From NCBI RefSeq assembly GCF_023499255.1, contig NZ_CP092183.1, positions 1,929,501-1,993,500 on the forward strand: 64,000 bases of DNA. Reading direction: 5' to 3'. The notes under the pieces were generated by a model. It saw only the letters and a program-made list of their open reading frames with translations. It searched no databases and had not been told where the DNA came from. Positions 17,114 to 25,326 of this stretch are shown here, piece by piece (the first letter of the stretch is position 1; each line of letters opens with the position of its first letter). The position numbers and the translations under genes are program-made. This DNA is from Couchioplanes caeruleus. GTDB taxonomy: Bacteria > Actinomycetota > Actinomycetes > Mycobacteriales > Micromonosporaceae.

Positions 17114-18145
17114 ATGGCAGCTTCCAGGTCACCCGCCGAAGAGGTCGAGGTCGCCGGTCACGCCGTACGGCTGACCAGCCCCGACAAGGTGTGCTTCCCG
17201 AGCAGGGGTTACACCAAGCGCGACGTGTTCGAGTATTACCTCGCCGTCGGCGACGGGATCATGCGCGCCCTGCGGGACCGGCCGACGACCCTGCAGCGCT
17301 TCCCCGACGGCATCGAGGGGGAGATGTTCTACCAGAAGCGGATGTCCGCCCGCGGTGTCCCGCCGTGGGTGGAGTCGGCGACGATCACCTTCCCCAGCGG
17401 GCGTACGGCCGACGAGCTCTGCCCGGCCGACCTCGCCCACGTGGCGTGGGCGGCGCAGATGGGCACGATCGTCTTCCACCCCTGGCCGGTGCGCCGGGCC
17501 GCCCCGGACAACCCCGACGAGCTGCGCATCGACCTCGACCCGCAGCCCGGGCTCGACTTCGGCGACGTGGTGGCCGCGGCCGGGGTGGTGCACGAGGTGC
17601 TCGACGACCTCGGCTGGACCGGCTACCCCAAGACCTCCGGCGGGCGCGGCGTGCACGTGTACGTCCGCATCGAGCCGAAGTGGTCCTTCGTGCAGGTCCG
17701 CCGCGCCGCGATCGCGCTGGCGCGCGAGGTCGAGCGGCGCAGCCCGCAGCGGATCACCACCTCCTGGTGGAAGGAGGAGCGCGGCGACCGGGTCTTCATC
17801 GACTACAACCAGATGGCCCGCGACCGCACGATCGCCTGCGCGTATTCGCTGCGCGCCAACGCCCGCGCGACCGTGTCCACGCCGGTGACCTGGACCGAGC
17901 TGGGCGACGTCGAGCCCGACGACTTCGACCTGCGCACGGTGCCGAAGCGGATCGCGCAGCTCGGCGACGCGCACGCGGCGATCGACGAGGTCGCGCACGA
18001 CATCACGCTGCTGCTGGAGTGGTCGGAGCGCGACGAGAAGGCCGGCGCCGGGGACCTGCCCTATCCGCCGGATCATCCGAAGATGCCGGGGGAGCCCAAG
18101 CGGGTGCAGCCGTCGAAGGACCGCGACCTGAAGGAAAAGCGTTAG
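17114..18145 (+). CDS. LigD-type primase-polymerase, stand-alone (Prim-PolC-like)
   Basis: 343 aa comprising only the AEP polymerase domain found in LigD. The metal-binding Asp pair is in LRIDLDPQPG (D140, D142). It is followed by the nucleotide-binding segment TSGGRGVHVYVRI and the third acidic motif DRVFIDYNQMARDRTIACAYSLR. No nuclease or ligase domain is fused. Stand-alone AEP proteins of this kind work with LigC in mycobacteria in gap filling during excision repair and end joining. A LigC-type ligase gene lies 2.8 kb away at 20994, supporting that pairing. No Ku gene is in the window. Confidence 0.88.
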   Translation: MAASRSPAEEVEVAGHAVRLTSPDKVCFPSRGYTKRDVFEYYLAVGDGIMRALRDRPTTLQRFPDGIEGEMFYQKRMSARGVPPWVESATITFPSGRTADELCPADLAHVAWAAQMGTIVFHPWPVRRAAPDNPDELRIDLDPQPGLDFGDVVAAAGVVHEVLDDLGWTGYPKTSGGRGVHVYVRIEPKWSFVQVRRAAIALAREVERRSPQRITTSWWKEERGDRVFIDYNQMARDRTIACAYSLRANARATVSTPVTWTELGDVEPDDFDLRTVPKRIAQLGDAHAAIDEVAHDITLLLEWSERDEKAGAGDLPYPPDHPKMPGEPKRVQPSKDRDLKEKR

Positions 18146-18190
18146 CGCCGCGCTGAAGGCGAAGCGGGGCCGCGTCCGGGAGTGGAAGCG

Positions 18191-18877
18191 TCAGAGGGGC
18201 AGCTTGAAGCCCTCGTGGCTGGCCTCGAAGCCGAGCGAGGCGTAGAAGCGGTGCGCGTCGGTGCGGCGCTTGTCGGTGGTGAGCTGGGCCAGGCCGCAGC
18301 CGCGCTCGCGGGCGCGCTCCAGCGCCCAGAGCATCATCTGCCGGCCGAGGCCCCGGCCGCGCTGGTCGCCGCGGACGCGGACGGCCTCGATGGTCATCCG
18401 CTCGGCGCCGCGGCGGCTCAGCGACGGGATGAACGTGAGCTGGCAGGTGCCGACGATCTTGCCGCCGGCCTCGGCGACGATCAGCTCGTTGCGCGGGTCG
18501 GCGTCGATCGCCTCGAAAGCCGCCCAGGCGGCCGCGTCCTCGCTCTCCGGGGTCGGCGCGTCCTCGCCGGCAGGGATCGGCACGGCGGCGCGCTCACTTC
18601 CCGGGGTCTGCGTGGCATCGTTCTCGTCCGGCGGGGCTTGCGCGGCGGCGTTCCCGTGGGTCGCGGTGTGCGCGGCGGCGCTCCCGTGCGGCGCGGTCAG
18701 CGCGGCCGCGTTCCCGTGGCGCGGGGTCTGCGTGGCGGCGTTGCCGTGTGGCGGGGCCGGCGCGGCGTCGCGGGAGCGGGCGATGTCGTCGTCGGTCAGG
18801 AGGGCGAGGATCGCGGGCACGTCGGCGCGGGTGGCCGGGCGGAAGACGGCGGGCGGGTGCGAGATCGACTGGGCCAC
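18191..18877 (-). CDS. GNAT acetyltransferase with an inserted decapeptide repeat array
   Basis: 228 aa from GTG 18877. The fold starts as a GNAT (VFRPATRADVPAILALLTDDDIARSRD) and ends as one (IEAVRVRGDQRGRGLGRQMMLWALERARERGCGLAQLTTDKRRTDAHRFYASLGF, with the CoA loop RGRGLG). Residues 44-103, in the loop after helix 1 that normally shapes the acceptor site, are replaced by about six degenerate 10-residue units of the type HGNAAAxTxP. The C-terminal half matches closely related toxin-resistance-type GNATs. The insert is low complexity, Ala/His/Pro-rich, and likely disordered. Substrate unknown. Confidence 0.85.
   Translation of the reverse strand: MAQSISHPPAVFRPATRADVPAILALLTDDDIARSRDAAPAPPHGNAATQTPRHGNAAALTAPHGSAAAHTATHGNAAAQAPPDENDATQTPGSERAAVPIPAGEDAPTPESEDAAAWAAFEAIDADPRNELIVAEAGGKIVGTCQLTFIPSLSRRGAERMTIEAVRVRGDQRGRGLGRQMMLWALERARERGCGLAQLTTDKRRTDAHRFYASLGFEASHEGFKLPL
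18569..18748 (-). repeat. 30-bp tandem repeat array inside a GNAT gene
   Basis: Six to seven degenerate 30-bp units, each encoding ten residues (consensus HGNAAAxTxP), can be aligned by eye. The period is exactly 30 bp, so frame is preserved. The outermost units have drifted most. Confidence 0.85.
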
Positions 18878-18942
18878 GCGGCCATCCTGACACGCCCGTC
18901 GGGCTGAGCCGTGCGGTGGCCCGGCCAGTGCACGATGACGCC

Positions 18943-19401
18943 ATGCGGTTGCTGCTCCTGCCGTTTCGGCAGATCTACCGGGGAATGGTCTGGCTGGCGA
19001 ACTCGCCGCGCACGCTGATTCTGTCGTACCTGCTGCTCATCCTCGTTTGCGCCGGGCTGTACCGGGTTTTCGAGCACGACGTGAGCATCGGCGACGCGCT
19101 GTGGTGGGGTGTGGTCACCGCGTCCACCGTCGGGTACGGCGACATCTCACCGCACACCTGGCAGGCCCGGCTGATGGCGGCGCTGCTCATCTCGATCATG
19201 GTGTTGATCGTCGTGCCGCTGATCACCGCGCACTTCGCCAGCAAGCTGATCGTGGACACCGACGCGTTCCGCCACGAGGAGCAGGAGGAGCTGAAGAACA
19301 ACCTGCGGGTGGTCCGCCGGCTCCTGGAGGAGCTCGCCGAGCGGGAGGGGATCAGCGCGCCGGACAGCGCCGGCCCTCCGGCGGCACCGTCAGATCGATG
19401 A
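18943..19401 (+). CDS. Two-TM potassium channel
   Basis: 152 aa from ATG 18943. TM1 (about 24-42), a pore helix and the canonical selectivity filter TVGYGD at 62-67, then TM2 (about 75-100, LMAALLISIMVLIVVPLITAHFASKLI). A charged cytoplasmic helix follows (FRHEEQEELKNNLRVVRRLLEELAEREG), a likely coiled coil for tetramer assembly. There is no RCK domain. The frame is open upstream to 18748, but that is GNAT antisense. Its last 50 bp overlap the convergent hydrolase gene. Confidence 0.9.
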   Translation: MRLLLLPFRQIYRGMVWLANSPRTLILSYLLLILVCAGLYRVFEHDVSIGDALWWGVVTASTVGYGDISPHTWQARLMAALLISIMVLIVVPLITAHFASKLIVDTDAFRHEEQEELKNNLRVVRRLLEELAEREGISAPDSAGPPAAPSDR

Positions 19402-20926
19402 GGTAGCGGTCCACCGCGGTCACGATGCACTGCGTGCTCGGGTACGCCGTGTGCCCCTCGCCCTCCCAGGTCAGCACGTGCCCGGTGCCGAGCATGCCGG
19501 CCAGCTGCGCGGTGTTCTCGTACGGCGTGGCCGGGTCCCCGGTCGTGCCCACGACGACGATCGGCGGGGCGCCGTTCGCCGCGCCCGCCGGGTACGGGTC
19601 GCGCTTGCCCGGCCAGAACGTGCACGGCATCATGCCCAGCGCCAGCGAGGCGCCGAACAGCGGGTACTTGGCGCGCCACTCGCCCTGCAGCTGCCGGATC
19701 CGCTCGACCGACGGCGCCTGGTCGGTGTCCGCGCAGTTCACCGCCAGGTTGGCGTCGAAGAGGTTGGAGTAGGTGCCGTCGGGTTTGCGGTCGGCGTACT
19801 GGTCGGCGAGGTCGAAGATGCCGCCCGCGTCGCCGCCCTGCAGGTCGTCGACGGCCTTGGCGAGCTGCTGCCAGCCCGACTCGGTGTAGAGCGAGGAGAT
19901 GACCGCGACGAAGATCCAGCCCGGGGTGGCCTCGCGGCCGTCGTCGCCCTGCACCGGGGAGACCTTCGCCTTGGCGAGCGCGTCGGTCACCGCCTTGCGC
20001 GCGTCCGGCGCGATCGGGCACTTGTCCGGGGTGGCCCGGCACCACGCGGTGAAGTTCGTGAAGGCGCGCTCGAAGCCCTTCGCCTGCGACTCCGACCCGG
20101 CGACGAAGTCCTGCTTCGGGTTGATCGCGCCGTCGAGCACCAGCGCGCGCACCTTGGTCGGGAACAGCTGGGCGTACGTGGCGCCGAGCAGCGTGCCGTA
20201 CGAGAAACCGAGGTAGGTGGTCTTCGCGTCACCGACCGCCGAGCGGATGGCGTCCATGTCGCGCGCCGCCTGCTCGGTGCTGAAGGTGCCGAGCTGGTCG
20301 CCGTACTTCTGGCCGCAGCCCTCGGCGACCCGCTTGTTGAGCGCGACGACCTGCTGGAACTCCTCGTCCGACCGCGGGTCGGGCGGCGCGGCGAACGTCG
20401 CGTCCTGGTCCTTGTCGCTGATGCACTTGACCGGGCTGGACCGGCCGACGCCGCGCGGGTCGAAGCCGATGATGTCGAACCGGTTCGTCACCTCGGTGGG
20501 CAGGCCGCCGAGCGCCTGGCCGAACGACAGGTAGACGGCGGTGTCGATGCCGGAGCCGCCCGGGCCGCCCGGGTTGATGAGCAGCGAGCCGATCCGGTCG
20601 CCCTGGTCGTTCGAGCGGATGCGGATCATCGCCACGTCGTAGGTGCCGCCGCTCTGCGGGGCGTTCCAGTCGCGGGGCACGGCGACCGACGCGCAGTCGT
20701 ACGCCATGTTCTGCGCGCCCCGCCCGACGAGCTCCTGCGGCACCTCGGGGCACGGCGTCCACTGCGCCTGCGTGCCGGGTACGGCGGGCGGCGCCTTGCT
20801 GCCGGCGGGCGGCTTCGGCGCGGCGCCGTCGGAGTCCTCGGGGGCGAAGACCGGCAGGGTGCAGCCGGCGGTCACCACGACCGCGGCCACCAGGGCGGCG
20901 AGGACCGGACGGGAGGTACGCGGCAC
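19352..20926 (-). CDS. Secreted lipoprotein alpha/beta hydrolase (S33, TAP-like)
   Basis: 524 aa. A lipobox-like VVTAGC near residue 22 ends the signal peptide, giving a lipid-anchored exported enzyme. The alpha/beta-hydrolase domain has LINPGGPGGSG (oxyanion), the nucleophile elbow GFSYGTLLG and a C-terminal TAP-like domain with CADTDQAPSVERI and MPCTFWPG. The His region is WEGEGHTAYPSTQCIV. This family comprises tripeptidyl aminopeptidases and related peptidases of actinomycetes (MEROPS S33). Four or more Cys residues suggest disulfides. Convergent 50-bp overlap with the channel gene. Confidence 0.9.
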   Translation of the reverse strand: MPRTSRPVLAALVAAVVVTAGCTLPVFAPEDSDGAAPKPPAGSKAPPAVPGTQAQWTPCPEVPQELVGRGAQNMAYDCASVAVPRDWNAPQSGGTYDVAMIRIRSNDQGDRIGSLLINPGGPGGSGIDTAVYLSFGQALGGLPTEVTNRFDIIGFDPRGVGRSSPVKCISDKDQDATFAAPPDPRSDEEFQQVVALNKRVAEGCGQKYGDQLGTFSTEQAARDMDAIRSAVGDAKTTYLGFSYGTLLGATYAQLFPTKVRALVLDGAINPKQDFVAGSESQAKGFERAFTNFTAWCRATPDKCPIAPDARKAVTDALAKAKVSPVQGDDGREATPGWIFVAVISSLYTESGWQQLAKAVDDLQGGDAGGIFDLADQYADRKPDGTYSNLFDANLAVNCADTDQAPSVERIRQLQGEWRAKYPLFGASLALGMMPCTFWPGKRDPYPAGAANGAPPIVVVGTTGDPATPYENTAQLAGMLGTGHVLTWEGEGHTAYPSTQCIVTAVDRYLIDLTVPPEGRRCPAR

Positions 20927-20993
20927 GGTGCGCGGCCTTTCGTCGTGCGATTGTTCCGCGCACGAGGCTACGCGCTGCGGCTGTGCCCGTGGT

Positions 20994-22061
20994 TCAGCGG
21001 CTCGTCAGCACGTCGGCGAGGTTGAACCGCACGGGCCGTTCCAGCTGCTCGTACGTGCACGAGCGGGGTTCCCGGTCGGGGCGCCACCGTTCGAACTGCG
21101 CGGTGTGCCGGAACCGCAGGCCCTCCATGTAGTCGTAGCGGACCTCGACCACGCGTTCCGGGCGCAGCGGCACGAACGACAGGTCCTTGCCGGCGTTCCA
21201 GCGGCTGACCTCGTTCTTGCGGGGCGTACGCTCCCCGGACTCGTGCGCCGCCCAGTTCCAGGGGTGCCCCTCGAACGTCGTGACCAGGTGCTGCAGCTCG
21301 GTGAACAGCTCCTCGCGGACGCTCATCGGGAACGAGCCGATCACCCCGACCGACACGAGCACGTCCCGCTCGTCGTAGAGGCCGAGCAGCAGCGAGCCGA
21401 TGCGGTTGTCGCCGGACTTGTGCAGCCGGTAGCCGGCCACCACGCAGTCCGCCGTACGCTTGTGCTTGATCTTGTACATGACCCGCTTGTCGGGCTCGTA
21501 CTCCAGGTCCTTGCCCTTGGCGATGAGCCCGTCGAGCCCGGCCCCCTCGAACTCGGCGAACCAGCGTCGCGCGGTCTGCAGGTCGTCGGTGGCGGGCGTG
21601 ACGTAGACCGGCGGCTTGACACCGGCCAGGCACTCCTCCAGGCGGGCGCGGCGCTCGGCGAACGGCCGCGTGGTGAGGTCCTCGTCGCCGAGGGCCAGCA
21701 GGTCGAACGCGACGAAGCCGGCGGGCGTCTGCTCGGACAGCAGCTTGACCCGGCTGGCGGCGGGGTGGATGCGCTGCTGCAGCGCCTCGAAGTCCAGCGT
21801 GTTGCGCCCGGTGTCGGCGACGATGATCTCGCCGTCGATCACGGAGCGTTCCGGGAAGTTCGCCAGGACCGCCTCGACCACCTCGGGGAAGTAGCGCGTC
21901 ATCGGCTTCTCGTTGCGGCTGCCGATCTCGACCTCGGCGCCGTCGCGGAAGATGATCGAGCGGAAGCCGTCCCACTTGGGCTCGTAGAGCTGCCCCGGCG
22001 GGATGTCGGCGACCGGCTTGGCGAGCATCGGCTTGACGGGCGGGTTGATCGGCAGGTCCAT
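20994..22061 (-). CDS. ligC: ATP-dependent DNA ligase, LigC type
   Basis: 355 aa from ATG 22061 (MDLPINPPVKPMLAKPV). The upstream open frame to 22664 is antisense to the SDR gene. The adenylation Lys is at about residue 29 in the motif EPKWDGFR. Later motifs are SVIDGEIIVAD, AGLDGLIAKGKDLEYEP and MYKIKHKRTADCVVAGY, followed by an OB-fold region ending near VEVRYDYMEGLRFRHTAQF. The length and the lack of fused domains fit LigC, the auxiliary ligase of mycobacteria and relatives. It probably works with the Prim-PolC-like polymerase at 17114. Divergent from the SDR gene over 81 bp. Confidence 0.92.
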   Translation of the reverse strand: MDLPINPPVKPMLAKPVADIPPGQLYEPKWDGFRSIIFRDGAEVEIGSRNEKPMTRYFPEVVEAVLANFPERSVIDGEIIVADTGRNTLDFEALQQRIHPAASRVKLLSEQTPAGFVAFDLLALGDEDLTTRPFAERRARLEECLAGVKPPVYVTPATDDLQTARRWFAEFEGAGLDGLIAKGKDLEYEPDKRVMYKIKHKRTADCVVAGYRLHKSGDNRIGSLLLGLYDERDVLVSVGVIGSFPMSVREELFTELQHLVTTFEGHPWNWAAHESGERTPRKNEVSRWNAGKDLSFVPLRPERVVEVRYDYMEGLRFRHTAQFERWRPDREPRSCTYEQLERPVRFNLADVLTSR

Positions 22062-22142
22062 GCCGTCAGTGTCCCTGCTCACGGCCGAAAATAAAGCCCG
22101 CGGGGCTCGTTCGGCGGCCGTGGCGCCGGGTATCAGACCGCC

Positions 22143-23129
22143 ATGGATTCTCGGGTCGTGGTGCTGACGGGCGCGTCGAGCGGGATCGGACGGGCCGCCG
22201 CGCTCGCCTTCGCCGCACGCGGGGACAAGGTCGTGCTCGCCGCCCGGGGCCTCGCCGACCTGGAGAAGGTGGCGGCCGAGTGCGGCGGCGACGCCCTGGT
22301 CGTGCCGGCCGATGTGACCGTACGCGAGGAGGTCGACGCGCTCGCCCGGGCGGCGCTGGACCGCTTCGGCCGCATCGACGTGTGGGCCGACACCGCGGCG
22401 GTGATGGTGTACGGCCGCTTCGAGGACATCCCGCCGCACGTCTTCGACCGGGTCGTCACCGCGGACCTGCTGGGACCCGCGAACGTGGCCCGGGCCGCGC
22501 TGCGGGTGTTCCGGGCGCAGGGGCACGGCACGCTGATCACGGCGAGTTCGCTGGTCGGGCACATCACCGCGCCGAACATGAGCGCGTACTCGACCGCGAA
22601 GTGGGGCCTGAGGGCTCTGTCGCGGACCCTGCGCCAGGAGACCCGCGACGCCCCGGACATCCACGTGTGCCAGCTGGTCCCCGGCAGCGTGGACACCCCG
22701 ATCTACACCAGCGCGGCCAACTACGCCGGTTTCGTGGGCCGTCCGCCGCCGCCGGTGGACAGCGCCGAGCGGATGGGCGCGGCGGTCGTCCGGCTCGCCG
22801 ACCGCCCGAGGCGGGAGCTGTCCGTGGGCGCGACGAACCGGCTCATCGAGTTCGGCTTCGTCGCCATGCCCCCGGTCTACGACCTGCTGGTCGGCCCGCT
22901 GATGGGCCGGCTGGGGCTGTCCCAGCGCCGCACGCCGCCGAGCAGCGGCAACGTCTTCGCCAGCCGGCCGCGCGTCGAGGGCGGCCCGGCACGGTTCGGC
23001 CGGGCCGCGGTGGGCGCGGCGGCGGCCGGGGCGGTCGCGCTCAGCGGGGTGGCCGCATTGGCCCTGCGCCGGGGCGCGGCTACGCCATGGAGACGTGCGG
23101 GCGGCGGCGCAGGCGTACGGCGGAAGTGA
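22143..23129 (+). CDS. Short-chain dehydrogenase with C-terminal membrane segment
   Basis: 328 aa. The NAD(P) motif TGASSGIGRAAALAFA lies at residues 8-24, the Ser of the triad is in LITASSLVGH and the YxxxK motif in YSTAKWGLRALSR. The usual NNAG/NNAA motif is replaced by ADTAAV, so the structural Asn is missing. After the catalytic domain (to about 190) there is a 100-residue extension with one hydrophobic segment (AAVGAAAAGAVALSGVAALAL), so it may be tethered to the membrane. Its last 50 bp overlap the convergent permease gene. Substrate unknown. Confidence 0.85.
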   Translation: MDSRVVVLTGASSGIGRAAALAFAARGDKVVLAARGLADLEKVAAECGGDALVVPADVTVREEVDALARAALDRFGRIDVWADTAAVMVYGRFEDIPPHVFDRVVTADLLGPANVARAALRVFRAQGHGTLITASSLVGHITAPNMSAYSTAKWGLRALSRTLRQETRDAPDIHVCQLVPGSVDTPIYTSAANYAGFVGRPPPPVDSAERMGAAVVRLADRPRRELSVGATNRLIEFGFVAMPPVYDLLVGPLMGRLGLSQRRTPPSSGNVFASRPRVEGGPARFGRAAVGAAAAGAVALSGVAALALRRGAATPWRRAGGGAGVRRK

Positions 23130-23766
23130 CCGCGACCAGGACGAGAAACAGGGCGAGCGTGATCAGCGCGTGCACCAGCCCGCGGAGCACGTGGCCGGTG
23201 CCGGCGTCGTGCTCGATCGCGTACACGCCGATCTCGCGGGAGAACCAGAACGGCAGCGCGTGCGCCACCGCCTTGTCCGGGTCCAGCATCATCTGCATGG
23301 CGACGACCGTGAGCAGGACCAGCATGCCCTCCAGCTCGCGGGGGAGCAGGGCGCTCAGCGCCAGCCCGAACGGCGCGGCCACCGCCACGGTCAGCAGCAG
23401 GATGAGCGCCACCGGACCGTGCCGTACCTGGTCCAGGTCGATGAGGATCAGCAGGAAGTACGGCACGATCAGCGCCAGGCCCACCGCCCACAGCGCCGCG
23501 AGCCGGCCGAGGTAGAGCTGGTGGGTGGCGTAACCGGACAGCCGCAGCCGGGGCTCCACCGCCCGGGCCGCGCTGCCGGCGAACAGCGCCGCCGTGCTCA
23601 GCGTCCATCCGATGCCCAGCGACACGAACCGCACCGACTGCCAGTACGCCTCACCACGCCGGCTGTAGTAGAACGCCAGCGGCAGCAGCGCCAGCAGGAT
23701 CAGCACCCCGCGGCGGCGGGCGATCTCGCGCAGGGCCATCTCGGCGACGGTCAGCGTCCGGCTCAT
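23080..23766 (-). CDS. ABC-2 type transporter permease
   Basis: 228 aa from ATG 23766, overlapping the ATPase stop by 4 bp. About six TM segments: LLALLPLAFYY, FVSLGIGWTLSTAALFAG, LAALWAVGLALIVPYFLLILI, ALILLLTVAVAAPFGLALSALL, MLVLLTVVAMQMML and ALITLALFLVLVAVTSA. It is the membrane partner of the preceding ATPase in a padR-controlled operon. The substrate is unknown; such systems often export drugs, lipids or peptides. Convergent overlap of 50 bp with the SDR gene. Confidence 0.82.
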   Translation of the reverse strand: MSRTLTVAEMALREIARRRGVLILLALLPLAFYYSRRGEAYWQSVRFVSLGIGWTLSTAALFAGSAARAVEPRLRLSGYATHQLYLGRLAALWAVGLALIVPYFLLILIDLDQVRHGPVALILLLTVAVAAPFGLALSALLPRELEGMLVLLTVVAMQMMLDPDKAVAHALPFWFSREIGVYAIEHDAGTGHVLRGLVHALITLALFLVLVAVTSAVRLRRRPHVSMA

Positions 23767-24578
23767 CGCGCGCTCCCCGGGGTCAGGTCGAGCACGGCGT
23801 CGGCGCGGTCCAGCTCGCCGAGCCGGTGGGTCACCACGACCACGGCCTTGCCGGCGTCGCGCCAGCGCCACACCTGTTGCCAGAAGTCGAGGTAGCTGCC
23901 GTTGTCGAAGCCCTGGTACGGCTCATCGAGCAGCAGCACGTCGGGGTCGCCGAGGCCGGCCAGCACCAGGTTGAGCTTCTGCCGGGTGCCGCCGGACAGG
24001 TGCCGGGCCGTACCCGCCGCGGACGAGCGTGGCCAGTCGAGGGTCGCGGCGGCCGCACGGCCCTGCGCCCGGGCGGCACCCCGGGACTCGCCGCGCCCCG
24101 CCCCGATGAGCACGTAATGCTCGTCGGGGGTGAGGTAGTCGGCGGTGCCACCGTCCTGCGGGCAGTAGCCGAGCGTGCCGCGGATCCGGACGTGACCCTC
24201 ATCGGGGGCGAGCAGGCCGGCGCAGATGCGCAGCAGGGTGCTTTTGCCCGAGCCGTTGGCGCCGATGACCGCCACGACCTCGCCCTCGTGGACGGTCAGG
24301 TCGACGCCGTCCAGGATCGTGCTGCGGCCGTACCGTTTGACGATCTTGACGGCCGCCAGGCGCCGCTCGCCGGACGGTGGCCGGCGCAGCTCGGTGGTCG
24401 CGCCGCGCAGGCTGTCCACGAGGCTGACGGCGTACGCGGTGGGCGGCCCGAAGACCTGCAGCGGGGGCCGCCCGCTGTCGCGCAGGTGCGCGGCGGCCTC
24501 GGCCACGAGCGCGGCCGGTTCGACCCGGCGGCGGCGCAGCTCGGCCGCGAACGCGGCGAGCCAGTCATCGACGGTCAC
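23763..24578 (-). CDS. ABC transporter ATP-binding protein with N-terminal helical extension
   Basis: 271 aa from GTG 24578, which overlaps the padR stop (GTGA) and has GGAGG close upstream. The first about 60 residues (VTVDDWLAAFAAELRRRRVEPAALVAEAAAHL) form a helical, HAAS-like module not normally part of an ABC ATPase. The nucleotide-binding domain then runs from LAAVKIVKRYG with Walker A GANGSGKST, signature LSGGTRQKLN, Walker B DVLLLDEP and the switch His in VVVVTHRLGE. It powers the permease encoded next. Confidence 0.9.
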   Translation of the reverse strand: MTVDDWLAAFAAELRRRRVEPAALVAEAAAHLRDSGRPPLQVFGPPTAYAVSLVDSLRGATTELRRPPSGERRLAAVKIVKRYGRSTILDGVDLTVHEGEVVAVIGANGSGKSTLLRICAGLLAPDEGHVRIRGTLGYCPQDGGTADYLTPDEHYVLIGAGRGESRGAARAQGRAAAATLDWPRSSAAGTARHLSGGTRQKLNLVLAGLGDPDVLLLDEPYQGFDNGSYLDFWQQVWRWRDAGKAVVVVTHRLGELDRADAVLDLTPGSAR

Positions 24579-24898
24579 GGGACCTCCATCATTGCGGTGA
24601 CGTTGTCCACGAACACGGCCCAGTCGGCGGAGGCGGAGCGGAGTGTCGCCGTGCCCTCGGGGCTGAGCCGGTAGTACTTGCGCGCGGGCCCGCCGTCGCC
24701 GGCCCGCCAGTCGGCGACGACCAGCCCGAGCCGCTCCAGGCGCAGCAGGGCGGGGTAGAGCGTGCCGCCGGCGATGGACCCGAGGCCGCCGGCCTCCAGC
24801 CGTTGCGCGATCTCGTAGCCGTAGGACTCGCCACGAGCGAGGGCGCCGAGCACGCAGAGGTCGAGCACGCCGCGCAACCACTGCGTCCGCCGGTCCAC
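24575..24898 (-). CDS. PadR-family transcriptional regulator
   Basis: 107 aa from GTG 24898. A winged-helix PadR domain: LDLCVLGALARGESYGYEIAQRL, GSIAGGTLYPALLRLERLGLVVADW and RKYYRLSPEGTATL. It heads the padR-ATPase-permease operon, with 4-bp overlaps at both downstream junctions. A dyad at 24906-24922 lies right before its start, suggesting autorepression relieved by the transporter's substrate. Confidence 0.92.
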   Translation of the reverse strand: MDRRTQWLRGVLDLCVLGALARGESYGYEIAQRLEAGGLGSIAGGTLYPALLRLERLGLVVADWRAGDGGPARKYYRLSPEGTATLRSASADWAVFVDNVTAMMEVP

Positions 24899-24905
24899 GC
24901 GGACA

Positions 24906-24922
24906 AGGTAGCACCACTACCT
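24906..24922. promoter_or_regulatory. AGGTAG-N5-CTACCT dyad, candidate PadR operator
   Basis: A perfect 6-bp inverted repeat with a 5-bp centre, 8-24 nt upstream of the padR start codon. The gene has no Shine-Dalgarno sequence, so the dyad probably overlaps the promoter or transcription start. Operator function is inferred. Confidence 0.5.
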
Positions 24923-24948
24923 AGTGGGAGGCGCCCCTCGGAGCAGGG

Positions 24949-25326
24949 CTAGCGGACGAGTAGCTCGACCAGCCGGTCCAGCTCGGCCGACGGGTCCTCG
25001 GTCAGGCCCATGTGGACCGGGCCGGCCTGCAGGATCGTGCTGCGCGGGGCGACCATCCAGCGGAAGCGCTCGCCCTGCTTCATCTCGCGGGCCGCGCCGC
25101 CGTCCGCGCCGCCGGCGCAGACGATCTCCCAGGACTGCAGGGCCGCCCGGATGCCGTCCAGGTCGGCGTTCGGGTCCAGCGCGAGCAGCCGTTGCTCGTG
25201 CAGGTGCGTACGGGCGCAGAGGAAGTCGCGCCGATGGCAGTAGAGCACCACCCCGACGTTGATCAGCTCGCCGCGCTCGACCCGGGGGACGGCTCGGATG
25301 ATCGCGTACTCGTACGGGACCCTCAT
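24949..25326 (-). CDS. DUF3037 protein
   Basis: 125 aa from ATG 25326 (MRVPYEYAIIRAVPRVERGELINVGVVLYC). The family signature is the N-terminal YxYAIIRxVPxxxRGEFxNVGVVL and a later ERFRWMVAPRSTILQAGPVHMGLTEDP. It is translationally coupled (ATGA) to the HipA-like gene, and this pairing recurs in many bacteria. Function unknown; presumably it modulates or is modified by the kinase. Confidence 0.85.
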   Translation of the reverse strand: MRVPYEYAIIRAVPRVERGELINVGVVLYCHRRDFLCARTHLHEQRLLALDPNADLDGIRAALQSWEIVCAGGADGGAAREMKQGERFRWMVAPRSTILQAGPVHMGLTEDPSAELDRLVELLVR

